NCBI RefSeq assembly: GCF_963665675.1
Contig: NZ_OY762426.1
Coordinates: forward strand, 1,302,001-1,366,000
Direction of reading: 5' to 3'
Origin: an uncultured Methanolobus sp.
GTDB taxonomy: Archaea; Halobacteriota; Methanosarcinia; Methanosarcinales; Methanosarcinaceae
DNA: 64,000 bases
The position numbers and the translations under genes were made by a program. This document shows, piece by piece, positions 49,897 through 58,962 of this stretch (positions are counted from its first letter, which is position 1; every line of letters starts with the position of its first letter). The notes beneath the pieces were generated by a model. That model was not told where the DNA came from and searched no databases. It saw nothing but the letters and a program-made list of their open reading frames with translations.

Positions 49897-51828
49897 TCAA
49901 TTGTCAGCAGGCAATGTCAGTAACAATCCAATGTTTGCAAATGCCTCTGCAGCCTGCTTGAAAGCAAGAAGGAACTCCTTTTCACTCAGGTCAAGATCAG
50001 CTGCCATTGGTTCTGCTGCAAACCATATTTCCTTTTCACTGTCACCACGGGTAAGTGAAACACATGCAAGCATGTCAGCTTTGGTGAGCCTGTAAACGGA
50101 ATTTCTGCCAGTTGGAGTCACCCACGATGGGTGAATATTCTTGAGTTCGTTTACAAACCTGTCCCAGTTAATTGTTGCAGATGCTTCCAAGTTGAGCTTG
50201 ACAATTGCACGGTCTCCTGTAACTTCTTTATCAATGATCTTGACAAGCTTCTTGTATTCAGGATCAGATTCATCAACAATCATTGCTTCCTTCTCAAGTT
50301 TCTCTGCTTCATCTGCAAAGAACGGAGCAAGGTTTACTGCGCTGGATGGCTTTGTTGCAAGTGATACTCCAAAGAAAGCTATTCCGCTGAGAAGCATTCC
50401 CAGAATAACTCCGTGGTTTGAAAGTACCGGGTGAATTGTGTCAAGATAAGGTGTTGCAAATGGAGCAGTATTAGCAAGATCAACGGCTGTCAGTCCGATC
50501 TGTACAACTGCACCAACAATAAGTCCTGCAAGAGCACCTTGCTTTGTTGCACGCTTCCAGAAAAGACCTCCCATAAGTGGGAAGAAGTAGGCTGCACTTG
50601 CAATGAAAGTTGCAATGTGAATTACATCAATGATACTGTCTATGTAGAATGAAAGCACAGTTGCCAGTGCTACAATTATAAGGACACTTATTCTGTTAAT
50701 CGTCATCATCTGCTTCATTGTTGCATCAGGATTTATGTATCTCTGGTAAATATCGCGGGAAATACATGAACCACCGGATGTTGCAAATGTATCTGCAGAA
50801 GACATTGCTGCCGCTGCAAGACCCACTGCACAAAGACCAATTGCTATTGGTGAAAGGGTACTTACAATATAGACAAGTAGAGCAGGCTCTGCCGCTGCCA
50901 TTGCACCCATTCCGATCTCTGCAAATGAAGCCGGAATCTCAGGATAAATGTGGTTAAGACTGATAGCTATTGCAGTACATGCAACACCGAAGATGAGGAA
51001 GATGAGGAAGGAACCGAGTATCATACCATTCCTTGCGGATTTTTCATCCTTTGCTGCCCATATTCTCTGCCATGGGTCCTGCTCTGTTATCCAGCCTGGA
51101 ATTATGGCAAATATGGCTATGAGCACAGCCGGAACACCAATTGCGAATGGATTCCACCATCCTGAAGGGACATCACCGAAAAGGTCTGAACTTGTCATGG
51201 CAGGTGCATCTGCTGCACCGGATGTTGCTGCAGTTACAAGTACAAATGCAATGATAAGTGAGAATGTAGCAAGCATGATGAACTGTATCATGTCGGTCCA
51301 GATAACTGCGGAGAAACCTCCGAGTGTTACGTAAACTGAGATTGCAAGAGCCACAATTGCCGCTGCGTATATTGGTTCAAGACCAAAGAATATGCTGAGT
51401 ACAAGTGAGAAACCTTTGATATCGGCAACAGCGAAAAGAGCCATTACAATTGCAATAACAATGGCAACTGGAGCACGTATTGAACCGCTGAATCTCTGTT
51501 CAAGCAGTTCTGGTTGTGTGATGGCAGGCAGGTGTTTTATTTTACCTACAAGCAGAGCGATTAACAGCAATGCAATGATGTTTGGAGCTACAAAACTCCA
51601 GATGGAGCCCATTCCGAGCAGCATGTACAGAGCGATGACTGATAGTATCCCACCAGCTGTCATCCACGAAGATGCCGCGGAAAAACCAATACCTATTGAA
51701 CTGATCTTACGGCCTGCAAGCCAGAAATCAGTTACAGATTTTTGCTTATTTGTGAAATATAATCCTATACCAATCAGTCCAAGCAAATAGACTGCCATTA
51801 ATATAAGGAATATCTGATAACTTTCCAT
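49897..51828 (-). CDS. Sodium:solute symporter (SSS family) with C-terminal cytoplasmic domain
   Basis: The 643-residue transporter has about 13 membrane helices. The SSS signatures are DFWLAGRKISSIGIGFSAASSWMTAGG (quoted in part as AGRKISSIGIGFSAASSW), GWITEQDPWQRIWAAKDEK and the AAAMSSADTFATSGGSCISRDIY region with the second Na-site serines. After about residue 500 follows a soluble domain of about 140 residues (KLVKIIDKEVTGDRAIVKLNLEASATINWDRFVNELKNIHP..., ending LLLTLPADN), unusual for the shortest SSS members and likely regulatory. Substrate may be an organic solute such as betaine, proline or acetate; sequence does not decide. AAGAGGTAGTAATT precedes the ATG. It is monocistronic. Confidence 0.88.
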   Translation of the reverse strand: MESYQIFLILMAVYLLGLIGIGLYFTNKQKSVTDFWLAGRKISSIGIGFSAASSWMTAGGILSVIALYMLLGMGSIWSFVAPNIIALLLIALLVGKIKHLPAITQPELLEQRFSGSIRAPVAIVIAIVMALFAVADIKGFSLVLSIFFGLEPIYAAAIVALAISVYVTLGGFSAVIWTDMIQFIMLATFSLIIAFVLVTAATSGAADAPAMTSSDLFGDVPSGWWNPFAIGVPAVLIAIFAIIPGWITEQDPWQRIWAAKDEKSARNGMILGSFLIFLIFGVACTAIAISLNHIYPEIPASFAEIGMGAMAAAEPALLVYIVSTLSPIAIGLCAVGLAAAAMSSADTFATSGGSCISRDIYQRYINPDATMKQMMTINRISVLIIVALATVLSFYIDSIIDVIHIATFIASAAYFFPLMGGLFWKRATKQGALAGLIVGAVVQIGLTAVDLANTAPFATPYLDTIHPVLSNHGVILGMLLSGIAFFGVSLATKPSSAVNLAPFFADEAEKLEKEAMIVDESDPEYKKLVKIIDKEVTGDRAIVKLNLEASATINWDRFVNELKNIHPSWVTPTGRNSVYRLTKADMLACVSLTRGDSEKEIWFAAEPMAADLDLSEKEFLLAFKQAAEAFANIGLLLTLPADN

Positions 51829-52120
51829 AATTACTACCTCTTATTGATTTACAGACCCCGACAACGACTATCGAAGCCATTTATATATGTATAGTTACTC
51901 TTATTATGGGAACTATATAAGGGTTTTCAAAAAATTGAGTTTAGATTCAGGCAATTTAATTTGTCTTTTGTGATTAGGAGGAATCTTCTGATAACTATTT
52001 ATCAAATAATATCCAGCAACACAAAATTAAGTTGATTTAATAAAACTGTTCCAGTTTCATACTGTTGCAACTTCCACACCTATCCAAAATGATATTATCA
52101 TTCAGATACTATTTCCTAGC

Positions 52121-53392
52121 ATGACCCTTGAGCCGGTTCACATTAAGGAGATACACGAAATAGTCGATCGCATCGATAAATGTTTCAAGAAAGATGAAAA
52201 CGACAGCGATGATAATGAAAAAGTCAGGAACATACTTGAAAGGCTCAGGAAACTTGAATACAACGGAAAAGTCGTGTTAAGGTCGATCGGACCCGTCAGG
52301 CGTGGAAAAGCAAGTATAGAGAGAATGCTGCATTCTAAAGACCCTTTTCCCACATCATATTCCTGCGACAGCGGAAGTACTACTGCAAAGACATTTGACA
52401 ATGGGTTGTACATCGATTTCTGCCACTGTGCAATAGCCCGTACACCTACTGACCTTGACATCCATAGCAAAAGAACCATTGTTGCAGCAGCTTATACACT
52501 GAGTGACAGGGTGTATCTTAATACCAGCCACAGCTGGGAATCTTTTGATGGCGGCTGTGGAAGGAAAAAAATAGTTCGTGTACAACCCGGACTGCTCAAT
52601 AAAAAAGTCAGCGACATTTTGCATGACATCGCCCTCTATCTTTCAGAATCTGAGCACATACTCTGGATGCTTGACAGCATAGGAAATGATGATTTTTTCA
52701 TAATGGATGGTCCAATTTATCCTAAAAGAATAATGTACTGGATGGTAGTTAATTCCGAAGATGTGGACATTAGCATCGACCCCAGCAGCAGGAAAATCAT
52801 TCAGAACTATATCGACATAATGGACCATCATATTGAAAATATGAAGCCTCTGGTAGGTTTTGTAAAAAACCCGGAAGACATGCAGATAATGCTGGCACTA
52901 AGAAAGCAGGAGCCTGAACTTGACCTCCCGTGGCTTGTGGACGCACAATTCTTCAAAAACGCACTGTCACTCGAAAGAACAGGAATGAAAAGGCGTGAAG
53001 CTGAAAAGTATATCACTTACACCAACTGGTTTGTACAGCCAAACCAGTTCTACGAAAAGATGTTGAAATCAACTTCACCTCTTGTTGCTGAACTTGCCAG
53101 CAGCAAATTTGATGCAGAGGATTATGCTCTCAGTTTCTTCATGGCATATGTCCCGAAGCTTAACACGATTTTTAAAATCGAATCACCTTATGGGTTGGTG
53201 AAAGACGAGGAACTGAGAAACCGGATGACAAGAAAAGTGCTCTACGACCTGGCACTTAACGGAATACCAAAGACACTTTCAAAGGCTGATTCAATAGCAA
53301 AGATACCAGTGCCTGAACGGAAAAATATCATTGACAGATTCAGGAATTCAAGATTAGATATCACATTTAATGATGTTAGATATGACACATGA
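52121..53392 (+). CDS. nurA: NurA nuclease
   Basis: NurA is the 5'-3' nuclease that resects DNA ends with HerA in archaea. The 423-residue protein has the N-terminal catalytic motif YSCDSGSTTAKTF (about residues 84-96, D-G/S type), IVAAAYTLSDRVYLNT, the middle YLSESEHILWMLDSIGNDDFFIMDGPIYP (noted as FIMDGPIYP with a metal-binding Asp), LVGFVKNPED, WLVDAQFF and a C-terminal TTSPLVAEL region. The gene's stop codon is 23 bases before the HerA start, the standard NurA-HerA pair. Mre11 and Rad50 are not in the window. The coding start follows a weak upstream site; TATA-like AAATGATATTATC precedes it. Confidence 0.88.
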   Translation: MTLEPVHIKEIHEIVDRIDKCFKKDENDSDDNEKVRNILERLRKLEYNGKVVLRSIGPVRRGKASIERMLHSKDPFPTSYSCDSGSTTAKTFDNGLYIDFCHCAIARTPTDLDIHSKRTIVAAAYTLSDRVYLNTSHSWESFDGGCGRKKIVRVQPGLLNKKVSDILHDIALYLSESEHILWMLDSIGNDDFFIMDGPIYPKRIMYWMVVNSEDVDISIDPSSRKIIQNYIDIMDHHIENMKPLVGFVKNPEDMQIMLALRKQEPELDLPWLVDAQFFKNALSLERTGMKRREAEKYITYTNWFVQPNQFYEKMLKSTSPLVAELASSKFDAEDYALSFFMAYVPKLNTIFKIESPYGLVKDEELRNRMTRKVLYDLALNGIPKTLSKADSIAKIPVPERKNIIDRFRNSRLDITFNDVRYDT

Positions 53393-53415
53393 CGATATAA
53401 GAGGGGATGAGAGAG

Positions 53416-55233
53416 ATGAGAAATAAGGACATACTTTCTTTTGCAGGCGACATGGGCGATGAGCTGGATGTTGAGATTCCGGCAATTGATAAAAAACTGA
53501 GTGCAACGGATGAAGATGATTTTGAGGAACTCGAACCTGATAGCAAAGCATACATACAGAACGGAGTTTCAAATGATGCATTCGGTATAATCACTACAGG
53601 AATTGACCCATTGGAGATTACAGAAGCAAGTGCAAGAATAACCGGCTATATTACAACATCCCACCGCCAGAAAGTGAGACTTGGAACCTATGTCATGGTT
53701 CCATACGGAGATGAAGACCTGTTCGCAAGGATATGGAAGCTCCAGTACCTTCAGGAATATGCTGTTGATGATGCAACCGAGATTCATTCTCGCAGGATGC
53801 TGCAATCCAATACAACTGATGAAGTTGACTACAAGTTCCTTGCTTACCTTGATCCGATTTGCATTCTTTACGAACCAAGGGGAAAGGGAATCCTTGACAG
53901 GAGAATGAGCGACAGGATACCACGTCCAAATACTCCCATAGTACCTGTAACTGATAAAAAGAAGATACAGACAGGTCTCAATATTCCAGAAGAAGGAATT
54001 TTCATGGGACACCTGAGTGTTGGTGGAGAGCTTGTCAAAACACATGCTGTTCCTCCTACTGTCCCATATTACCTGAGAAATGACTATTCGATGGGTGACC
54101 CTTTGATCTTCAGGCATATGCTGGTCTGCGGAAGTACAGGTACTGGAAAGACATTCCTGACAAAGAACCTGCTGCGCCAGTTCATGAGTGAGAATAACCG
54201 TTACAAGCTCCGAGGTTCTGAAGAAAGGAGGAATCCATGTCTTGTGATTATGGACCCACAGGATGAGTACTCACAGCTCTTTGAGGATAATCCTGAAATT
54301 ACAGATGATGACGATTTCAAATTCGGGGCTGAAAAAGTTAATTTTGGTGCCTGTAAGAACACGAAAACCTTTGTTGCTAAGATCAATGGTGAAGCCTATA
54401 CCGGCAGGTCAAGAGCAGAGCAAATCGAATTCACCATTCCCTTTGAAATGGTACAGAATAATTCCTGGCTCATAGCACCAGTAGGCATGACCGAATTACA
54501 GTATGTAGGAGTTGACCTGCTGCTTGAGGATTACTTCAAGAAACCCGGACAGCACACTTACAGCGGTTTCATGGACTTTATTGATAACGATATTACAAGG
54601 GATTTGTATGTCGAAAGCGGCAAGATACACGAAGCTTCCTACGATGGTATCGTGCGCAGAGTAAAGAACCGTGCTCTTGCAAGAGTGTTCGACCAGCCTG
54701 CAAGACCTATAAGTGAGATTCTCGGACAGATTTTCAAACCGGGACAGGTTAGTGTGTTCCCTACCGAATATATCACTAACTCACGGATACGTGATATTAT
54801 TACTCTCACTTTGATGAGTACAATAGTGGATAATAAACTGAACACTTCCGGAGAGGCTGTTGTTAAGGAAACTCCGATAATCCTTGGACTTGACGAAGCT
54901 CACCGCTATCTTGCAAAGGCAGGTGGTGAGCACTCCAGAAGACTCATTTCTAAATTCGCGGACGCTGCACGTCAGGGAAGAAAGGAAGGACTTGGACTTT
55001 TCCTTATCACTCAGGACCCACAGGACATTGACGATACCATTTTCAAGCAAATCAACACGCGTGTGATTCTCAATCTTAGTAATGATGCGGCAATCAGTAC
55101 TATGAAGGTGAAAAAGGAATTTGAGAAGAGAATTCCTTACCTGAAGAAAGGACAGATGATTGTGCAAAGTCCTGATAACAGTGATATGGTTGAGATCATG
55201 GGACTTTCACGGTGTGTTGTGAAGCATGTTTAA
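53416..55233 (+). CDS. herA: HerA helicase/translocase
   Basis: HerA is a hexameric FtsK-HerA family ATPase that drives NurA along DNA. The 605-residue protein has an acidic N-terminus, a HAS-barrel (about 80-145: ITGYITTSHRQKVRLGTYVMVPYG), Walker A GSTGTGKTFL (about 241-250), CLVIMDPQDEY with an acidic Walker B-like Asp, an insertion, and the second half with IILGLDEAHRYLA and SKFADAARQGRKEGLGLFLITQDPQDID (arginine finger region in AARQGRKEG). I chose the ATG at 53416, with GAGGGG about eight bases upstream, rather than 53407, where that site would be too close. It pairs with nurA. Its length and domain order are typical. Confidence 0.9.
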   Translation: MRNKDILSFAGDMGDELDVEIPAIDKKLSATDEDDFEELEPDSKAYIQNGVSNDAFGIITTGIDPLEITEASARITGYITTSHRQKVRLGTYVMVPYGDEDLFARIWKLQYLQEYAVDDATEIHSRRMLQSNTTDEVDYKFLAYLDPICILYEPRGKGILDRRMSDRIPRPNTPIVPVTDKKKIQTGLNIPEEGIFMGHLSVGGELVKTHAVPPTVPYYLRNDYSMGDPLIFRHMLVCGSTGTGKTFLTKNLLRQFMSENNRYKLRGSEERRNPCLVIMDPQDEYSQLFEDNPEITDDDDFKFGAEKVNFGACKNTKTFVAKINGEAYTGRSRAEQIEFTIPFEMVQNNSWLIAPVGMTELQYVGVDLLLEDYFKKPGQHTYSGFMDFIDNDITRDLYVESGKIHEASYDGIVRRVKNRALARVFDQPARPISEILGQIFKPGQVSVFPTEYITNSRIRDIITLTLMSTIVDNKLNTSGEAVVKETPIILGLDEAHRYLAKAGGEHSRRLISKFADAARQGRKEGLGLFLITQDPQDIDDTIFKQINTRVILNLSNDAAISTMKVKKEFEKRIPYLKKGQMIVQSPDNSDMVEIMGLSRCVVKHV

Positions 55234-55322
55234 TGTAGTTCCGATGTTAAGCAGGCGAGATAGAGCTTTAACAATAATTGGTGGAAAAAAAGATTGTTCT
55301 AAATGAATTTACTTTCAATCAT

Positions 55323-55799
55323 TTAAAAGTTAAATTCATTTTCCCAATCAAAATAGGCTGCATCTTCATACCACTCAGGCCAATGGCTGCACCACTGCGG
55401 GACAGTGCATTCCTTTACTCGTTCGCTTAAATGATATGGCTTAATATCTAAAACCGGGCTTCCTTCTATAGAATCGATGTAAGGCGTGTAAATCCTACCC
55501 TTATCAATATCAATTTCCTGAACGTAGATATTTGTGATCAGGATTGGATTTGGCCTATATTCTGAACGAGTTGCAAATACACCTAGTTCTTCAGGCCCAT
55601 TTTTGTAAGGTTTCTTATTTACCAGTATTTTGCTTCTTTCGTCGTCAACTGACAGGTTTCCCCACCACACAATCTGCAAATGACTGAAACCTTCAAGATT
55701 AGTTAAGCCTGATTTGTATTTCTCACTTAACTCAACAAAAAACCTCCCGTGTTCAGAATGTACTTTTCCTATTTCTTTGATTGATATTTCTTTTACCAT
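55323..55799 (-). CDS. TrmO/TsaA-like methyltransferase family protein
   Basis: The 158-residue protein belongs to the TrmO (VirR/TsaA, UPF0066) family. It begins IGKVHSEHGRFFVELSEKY and contains GLTNLEGFSHLQIVWWGN, FATRSEYRPNPILITNIYVQEID (the RSxxRPNPI motif, quoted as RSEYRPNPI), and YTPYIDSIEGSPVLDIKPYH (DGTPVLDIKPY-type). TrmO uses SAM to methylate N6 of t6A37 in tRNA. Its start overlaps the end of the PadR gene by 7 bases (ATGGTAA), so the regulator and enzyme are co-translated, which is unusual for a tRNA enzyme. Some members may instead act on other substrates. It is the second gene of a two-gene operon. Confidence 0.85.
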   Translation of the reverse strand: MVKEISIKEIGKVHSEHGRFFVELSEKYKSGLTNLEGFSHLQIVWWGNLSVDDERSKILVNKKPYKNGPEELGVFATRSEYRPNPILITNIYVQEIDIDKGRIYTPYIDSIEGSPVLDIKPYHLSERVKECTVPQWCSHWPEWYEDAAYFDWENEFNF

Positions 55800-56338
55800 T
55801 CGTCTGCCTCCTGCAATTTAGTTATAAAATTAATAATCCACTCTTTTTCAGCTTTTAATAAACAAATTCTTCTGGTTGCCAGCTGAATGTATGAAAAATC
55901 GCAATCATAATCCTGTAATTTCGTTTCTAATTTTTTGTAACACTCAATCATCTCATCAAGAGACCTGGAATATTCATTTAATCCCTCGATTGCATCCGTT
56001 TTGTTTAACAATTTTAAATTAGATAGGGCTATATCTACTGGGTATTTCGAAGGTTGCCAAGAAGAAACTAATTCTCTGATTTCTTCTTTTAAAACCTGTA
56101 CCCCTTGTGAGGTTATTGAATAGATTTTCTGCGATACATTATTTTCAGAAAGTTTAATCTCACTTTCCAGTAGCCTGTTCCTTTCCAGCTTGTTCAAAAG
56201 TTTATATACTGAGGACATGGAAATTTCTGTCCAATATCGCATATCCCTTTCCTTGATATCATTTTCAATTTCATAAGCATGCTTGGGTTTTTCATTAACA
56301 AGTCCCAGTAATGCCACTTCTTTAGAAGATATTGTCAT
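55793..56338 (-). CDS. PadR-like transcriptional regulator
   Basis: The 181-residue protein has a PadR winged helix at its N-terminus: VALLGLVNEKPKHAYEIENDIKERDMRYWTEISMSSVYKLLNKLE (noted as the motifs KPKHAYEI and SMSSVYKLLNKLE). A long helical C-terminal domain for dimerisation follows (LLNKTDAIEGLNEYSRSLDEMIECYKK...), as in PadR subfamily 2. I chose the ATG at 56338, dropping a hydrophobic upstream stretch. It likely represses its own operon with the TrmO-like gene, in response to an unknown ligand. A TATA-like sequence, ATTATACTATTACTATAT, is seen on the minus strand just upstream, suggesting a leaderless mRNA. Confidence 0.85.
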   Translation of the reverse strand: MTISSKEVALLGLVNEKPKHAYEIENDIKERDMRYWTEISMSSVYKLLNKLERNRLLESEIKLSENNVSQKIYSITSQGVQVLKEEIRELVSSWQPSKYPVDIALSNLKLLNKTDAIEGLNEYSRSLDEMIECYKKLETKLQDYDCDFSYIQLATRRICLLKAEKEWIINFITKLQEADEW

Positions 56339-56607
56339 AGTACAATATAGTAATAGTATAATATATAACAATTTCGCAAGAATACTGTCCACTTAGTCCC
56401 AACTGCTTGTTTGTCAGATGTTGCTTGTTTTTCTGAACTTTTAAAACTTGCATAATAAAGAATGATAGCAAACGGAGCGAATAAATTAAAAGTCAATTCT
56501 GATAGGGAACAGGAACTGTAAATTTCAGGTATTTCTACCGCTCTCACCGAAACGTATATATGACCCCAATACGTATGGGTGTCTCGCTCATCTGAGCAGA
56601 ACAACGC

Positions 56608-56681
56608 GGGCCGGTAGCTTAGCCAGGCAGAGCGACGGACTCTTAATCCGTAGGCCAGGGGTTCAACTCCCTTCCGGCTCG
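56608..56681 (+). tRNA. tRNA-Lys (CUU)
   Basis: The cloverleaf has acceptor GGGCCGG pairing with CCGGCTC, a D arm TAGCTTAGCCAGGCAGAGC, and anticodon stem ACGGA/TCCGT with loop CTCTTAA and anticodon CTT. The T arm is AGGGGTTCAACTCCCTT and the discriminator is G73. The gene ends without an encoded CCA. It lies in an otherwise gene-poor gap, which continues to 56936 with only AT-rich sequence and a likely promoter for the next gene. Confidence 0.95.
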
Positions 56682-56936
56682 CATTTTATAATCTCTTTTC
56701 TGGTGACATTAACTGCTTGATAGCAGTTGCTGTCTTCAATTACAGATTTAAATCATATTTTTATCAGAAAAGTTCTGAATCACTTGTTCAGAACATTGTT
56801 TCTTAATATTATAAGTTGATGCACGGAAGTTTTGTATTTGGATTGAAAACTCGATTTATACACAGGATGAGGTGTATAAGGATTGAATATTTGAGACAAT
56901 ACAATTCTGATACCCTTTCTTTTTACAGGTGGAAAA

Positions 56937-57533
56937 ATGAAGAATTACAGGGAGATCACAGGCTCTATCATCGTAGCAATTCTGTTAGTTGCTACTATAT
57001 CTGCATGCATAGTATGCGTGACTGCATCTGAGAACACATCCGATTCGGATAAAGCTTACTATGACTTAGCAGGCATTATGCTGAACCCAAGTGACAGCGA
57101 TAAAGATATCATGATGCAGTGGATTGATGAGACAGAACTCATATCAGACAATGAAAAAACCGAATTGAAAGAGGATTTAGTTGGTGCCTGGGAAAGATTC
57201 CCTGATAATACAGATGAGGATCTTGAGACGGCAAAACTGGCTCTTGATATTGCAGTTGATGTTGCGGAAAAAGAAAAGGAAGGAAGTGCTGCAAGTAAAA
57301 CCTCACCAAGCAAATCAAAAACTTACAGTACACAAGATGAAATCACAGGAGAAACGCAGGGAGAAAGACCTTCTGTGGCTGACGAAGAAGTAGAATCGGC
57401 GGAAAAAATTCCTGCTGAGGAGGATGTAGCTGACGAAGAAGAAGCAACACAATCTACAGCCGCATCTCCCGGCTTTTCAGCTCTGAGTCTTATTTTTGTA
57501 ATCTCAATTATTTTGCTCAAAAGGAACCGGTAA
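56937..57533 (+). CDS. Secreted PGF-CTERM protein with acidic stalk
   Basis: The 198-residue protein has a signal peptide (ITGSIIVAILLVATISACIVC to TASEN). A short helical domain follows (about 35-110: KAYYDLAGIMLNPSDSDKDIMMQWID..., ending LALDIAVDVAEKEKEG) and then a low-complexity acidic stalk rich in Glu, Ala, Thr and Ser. It ends in SPGFSALSLIFVISIILLKRNR, cited as PGF, a hydrophobic helix and a basic tail: a PGF-CTERM anchor processed by archaeosortase A. It would be displayed on the cell surface. GGTGG precedes the ATG. No function is recognised. Confidence 0.78.
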   Translation: MKNYREITGSIIVAILLVATISACIVCVTASENTSDSDKAYYDLAGIMLNPSDSDKDIMMQWIDETELISDNEKTELKEDLVGAWERFPDNTDEDLETAKLALDIAVDVAEKEKEGSAASKTSPSKSKTYSTQDEITGETQGERPSVADEEVESAEKIPAEEDVADEEEATQSTAASPGFSALSLIFVISIILLKRNR

Positions 57534-57578
57534 GTAAATCGGTTTCTATTTTCTGGCTCTGTAGAATTCCTGAAATTA

Positions 57579-57633
57579 TGATCGATTTTAGGTCATGAGT
57601 TACTTGATCAATCCCAAAGGGTCCGGCGAAGCC
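57579..57633. repeat. Dispersed repeat block B, copy 2
   Basis: ATCCCAAAGGGTCCGGCGAA (57611 onward, continuing GCC) with upstream TGATCGA and GTCATGA matches the copy at 46510-46562. The GCCGGCG that follows can pair with the preceding CCGGC. Confidence 0.55.
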
Positions 57634-57756
57634 GGCGTTTTTCCATCAGAATAAACGAAATAATCTGCAAATCCTCTGTATTTTTTCTCAAGACTTATGT
57701 AGAATTCTCAGCAAGCCTGTACCAATCTTTGTAATTATCTTCTGTGCAACAACATC

Positions 57757-57781
57757 GGAATGTGCCGCCTTCGGCGGATGG
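57757..57781. repeat. Dispersed repeat block A, copy 2
   Basis: GGAATGTGCCGCCTTCGGCG followed by GATGG forms a GCCGCC/GGCGG hairpin with a TTC loop. It matches the copy at 46411-46434, with AT-rich TTTGTTT tracts following in both. Confidence 0.6.
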
Positions 57782-57853
57782 CTACTTTGTTTTTAGCTTA
57801 CAGGTTGTTTTTTTGTCGCTAACAAAAATCAAAGTTCTTGTCACTAATGTCAG

Positions 57854-57871
57854 CAGGATTTCTACAGAGCC
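57854..57871. repeat. Dispersed repeat block C, copy 2
   Basis: CAGGATTTCTACAGAGCC differs by one base from the 46709-46726 copy. It lies about 90 bases before the RHH gene start. Confidence 0.6.
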
Positions 57872-57957
57872 TATTTTTATTTTCAATTGCTGTTCTGGTA
57901 GAGATTCCATTAGCCTTATCTATCTTTGAATTTTATTTGATTGAAAAAGGTGAAACA

Positions 57958-58128
57958 ATGCCAAAAGTGAGTCTTGACATTCCCCAGGAGCTTCTTGACG
58001 ACCTCAACAAACATGTCGGAGATAACAAGAAGTTCGTTACACAGGCTGATGCCATAAGGACAGCTGTACGCAAAATGCTTGACCAGCTCGATAATATCGA
58101 CCGCAGGCACGGCAGGCTGGATGAGTGA
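57958..58128 (+). CDS. Ribbon-helix-helix (CopG-like) DNA-binding protein
   Basis: The 56-residue protein starts PKVSLDIPQELLDDLNKHVG, the typical beta-strand then helix of RHH proteins, and continues NKKFVTQADAIRTAVRKMLDQLDNI, the second helix with the A-I-R-x-A-V-R-x-ML pattern. AAGGTGA upstream of the ATG at 57958 fixes the start; the longer frame in front is non-coding. No toxin partner is adjacent: the nearest gene is on the opposite strand. A stand-alone regulator, as common in archaea, is likely. Confidence 0.85.
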   Translation: MPKVSLDIPQELLDDLNKHVGDNKKFVTQADAIRTAVRKMLDQLDNIDRRHGRLDE

Positions 58129-58187
58129 AATAAAAAAGAAATTTAACCTCATTTTGTACTTAGTTTGATGTATCTCGGATTCAGTGA

Positions 58188-58961
58188 TTAAAGGCTTCTC
58201 AAATACTCAATACACTGCCTGCCCTCATCGACACTACCCATCTCCGTGACCATGAGTCCCTTATAACCTGAAATGCTTCCCATTAACTTTTTCCAGTCGA
58301 TATTCCCCTGTCCCAGGGGAAGATGTTCATCGTGTGCTCCATTGTTGTCATGGATATGCATGTGTGAGAGTTTATCCTTGCACTTCTCCACAAACTCATC
58401 CAGGAGTCCCATGGTGTTAGCGTGTCCCACATCAAGGGTCATGCCAACGTTATCTCTGTCGGTCTGCTCAAGAGTATCCAGCATCTCATGGGGATAGCGA
58501 CCGAATATCTTGGGGAAATTAGGCATGTTCTCAACAGCTATTGTAATACCCATGTCTGCCGAGTGGTCACACAAAATTTGAATTGACTCTATGCATGTAT
58601 CCCATGCCTTTTCAGGCAGCTTGGAACCGTAAGGAGACAGGTAACCCGGGTGCAGCACAGCCACTTCAACAAGATCTGATGTCATACTGAGGTAATATTT
58701 CATCTGCCTCATGACCTCTCCGTGAATACCGGGATTCAGGCCTGCAAGGTTCATATCTGAGAAAGGAAGGTGCATGCTCAGTTTCAGGTTTGTGGTTTCC
58801 TTGACATCCCTGATCTTTGGAAGATTCTCATCATTAAGACATTGTGAGCCTTCCTGGACTATCTCCCAACCAGCGTATCCGACATCTTCAAGACTGTAAG
58901 CCCATTCAAAAGGGTCCTCCAGAACCGCACGTGATGAAAAACTCAGATTCCTGACATTCAT
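58188..58961 (-). CDS. Sugar phosphate isomerase/epimerase-like TIM-barrel protein
   Basis: The 257-residue protein matches the xylose isomerase-like TIM barrel (AP endonuclease family 2). It shows YAGWEIVQEG, LSMHLPFSDMNLAG, VAVLHPGYLSPYG, GITIAVENMPNFPKIFGR, VGMTLDVGHANTMG, LSHMHIHDNNGAHDEHLPLGQGNIDWKKLM (quoted as HIHDNNGAHDEHLPLGQG) and MVTEMGS. The His, Glu and Asp ligands at the strand ends are all present, so it likely binds divalent metal. Substrate unknown. I set the start at ATG 58961, because AAGGATGTTTAAT lies before it; an overlapping ATG at 58970 is possible. It overlaps the end of the UPF0201 gene or nearly so. Confidence 0.8.
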   Translation of the reverse strand: MNVRNLSFSSRAVLEDPFEWAYSLEDVGYAGWEIVQEGSQCLNDENLPKIRDVKETTNLKLSMHLPFSDMNLAGLNPGIHGEVMRQMKYYLSMTSDLVEVAVLHPGYLSPYGSKLPEKAWDTCIESIQILCDHSADMGITIAVENMPNFPKIFGRYPHEMLDTLEQTDRDNVGMTLDVGHANTMGLLDEFVEKCKDKLSHMHIHDNNGAHDEHLPLGQGNIDWKKLMGSISGYKGLMVTEMGSVDEGRQCIEYLRSL

Positions 58962-58962
58962 A

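Larger units (their letters stand above)
57534..57957. other. Gene-free region with dispersed repeat blocks, second site
   Basis: This gap holds the second copies of repeat blocks B, A and C, in that order, and the promoter of the small RHH gene. Apparent frames across it, such as the one from 57838, only extend the RHH gene upstream. No other gene is visible. Confidence 0.55.
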
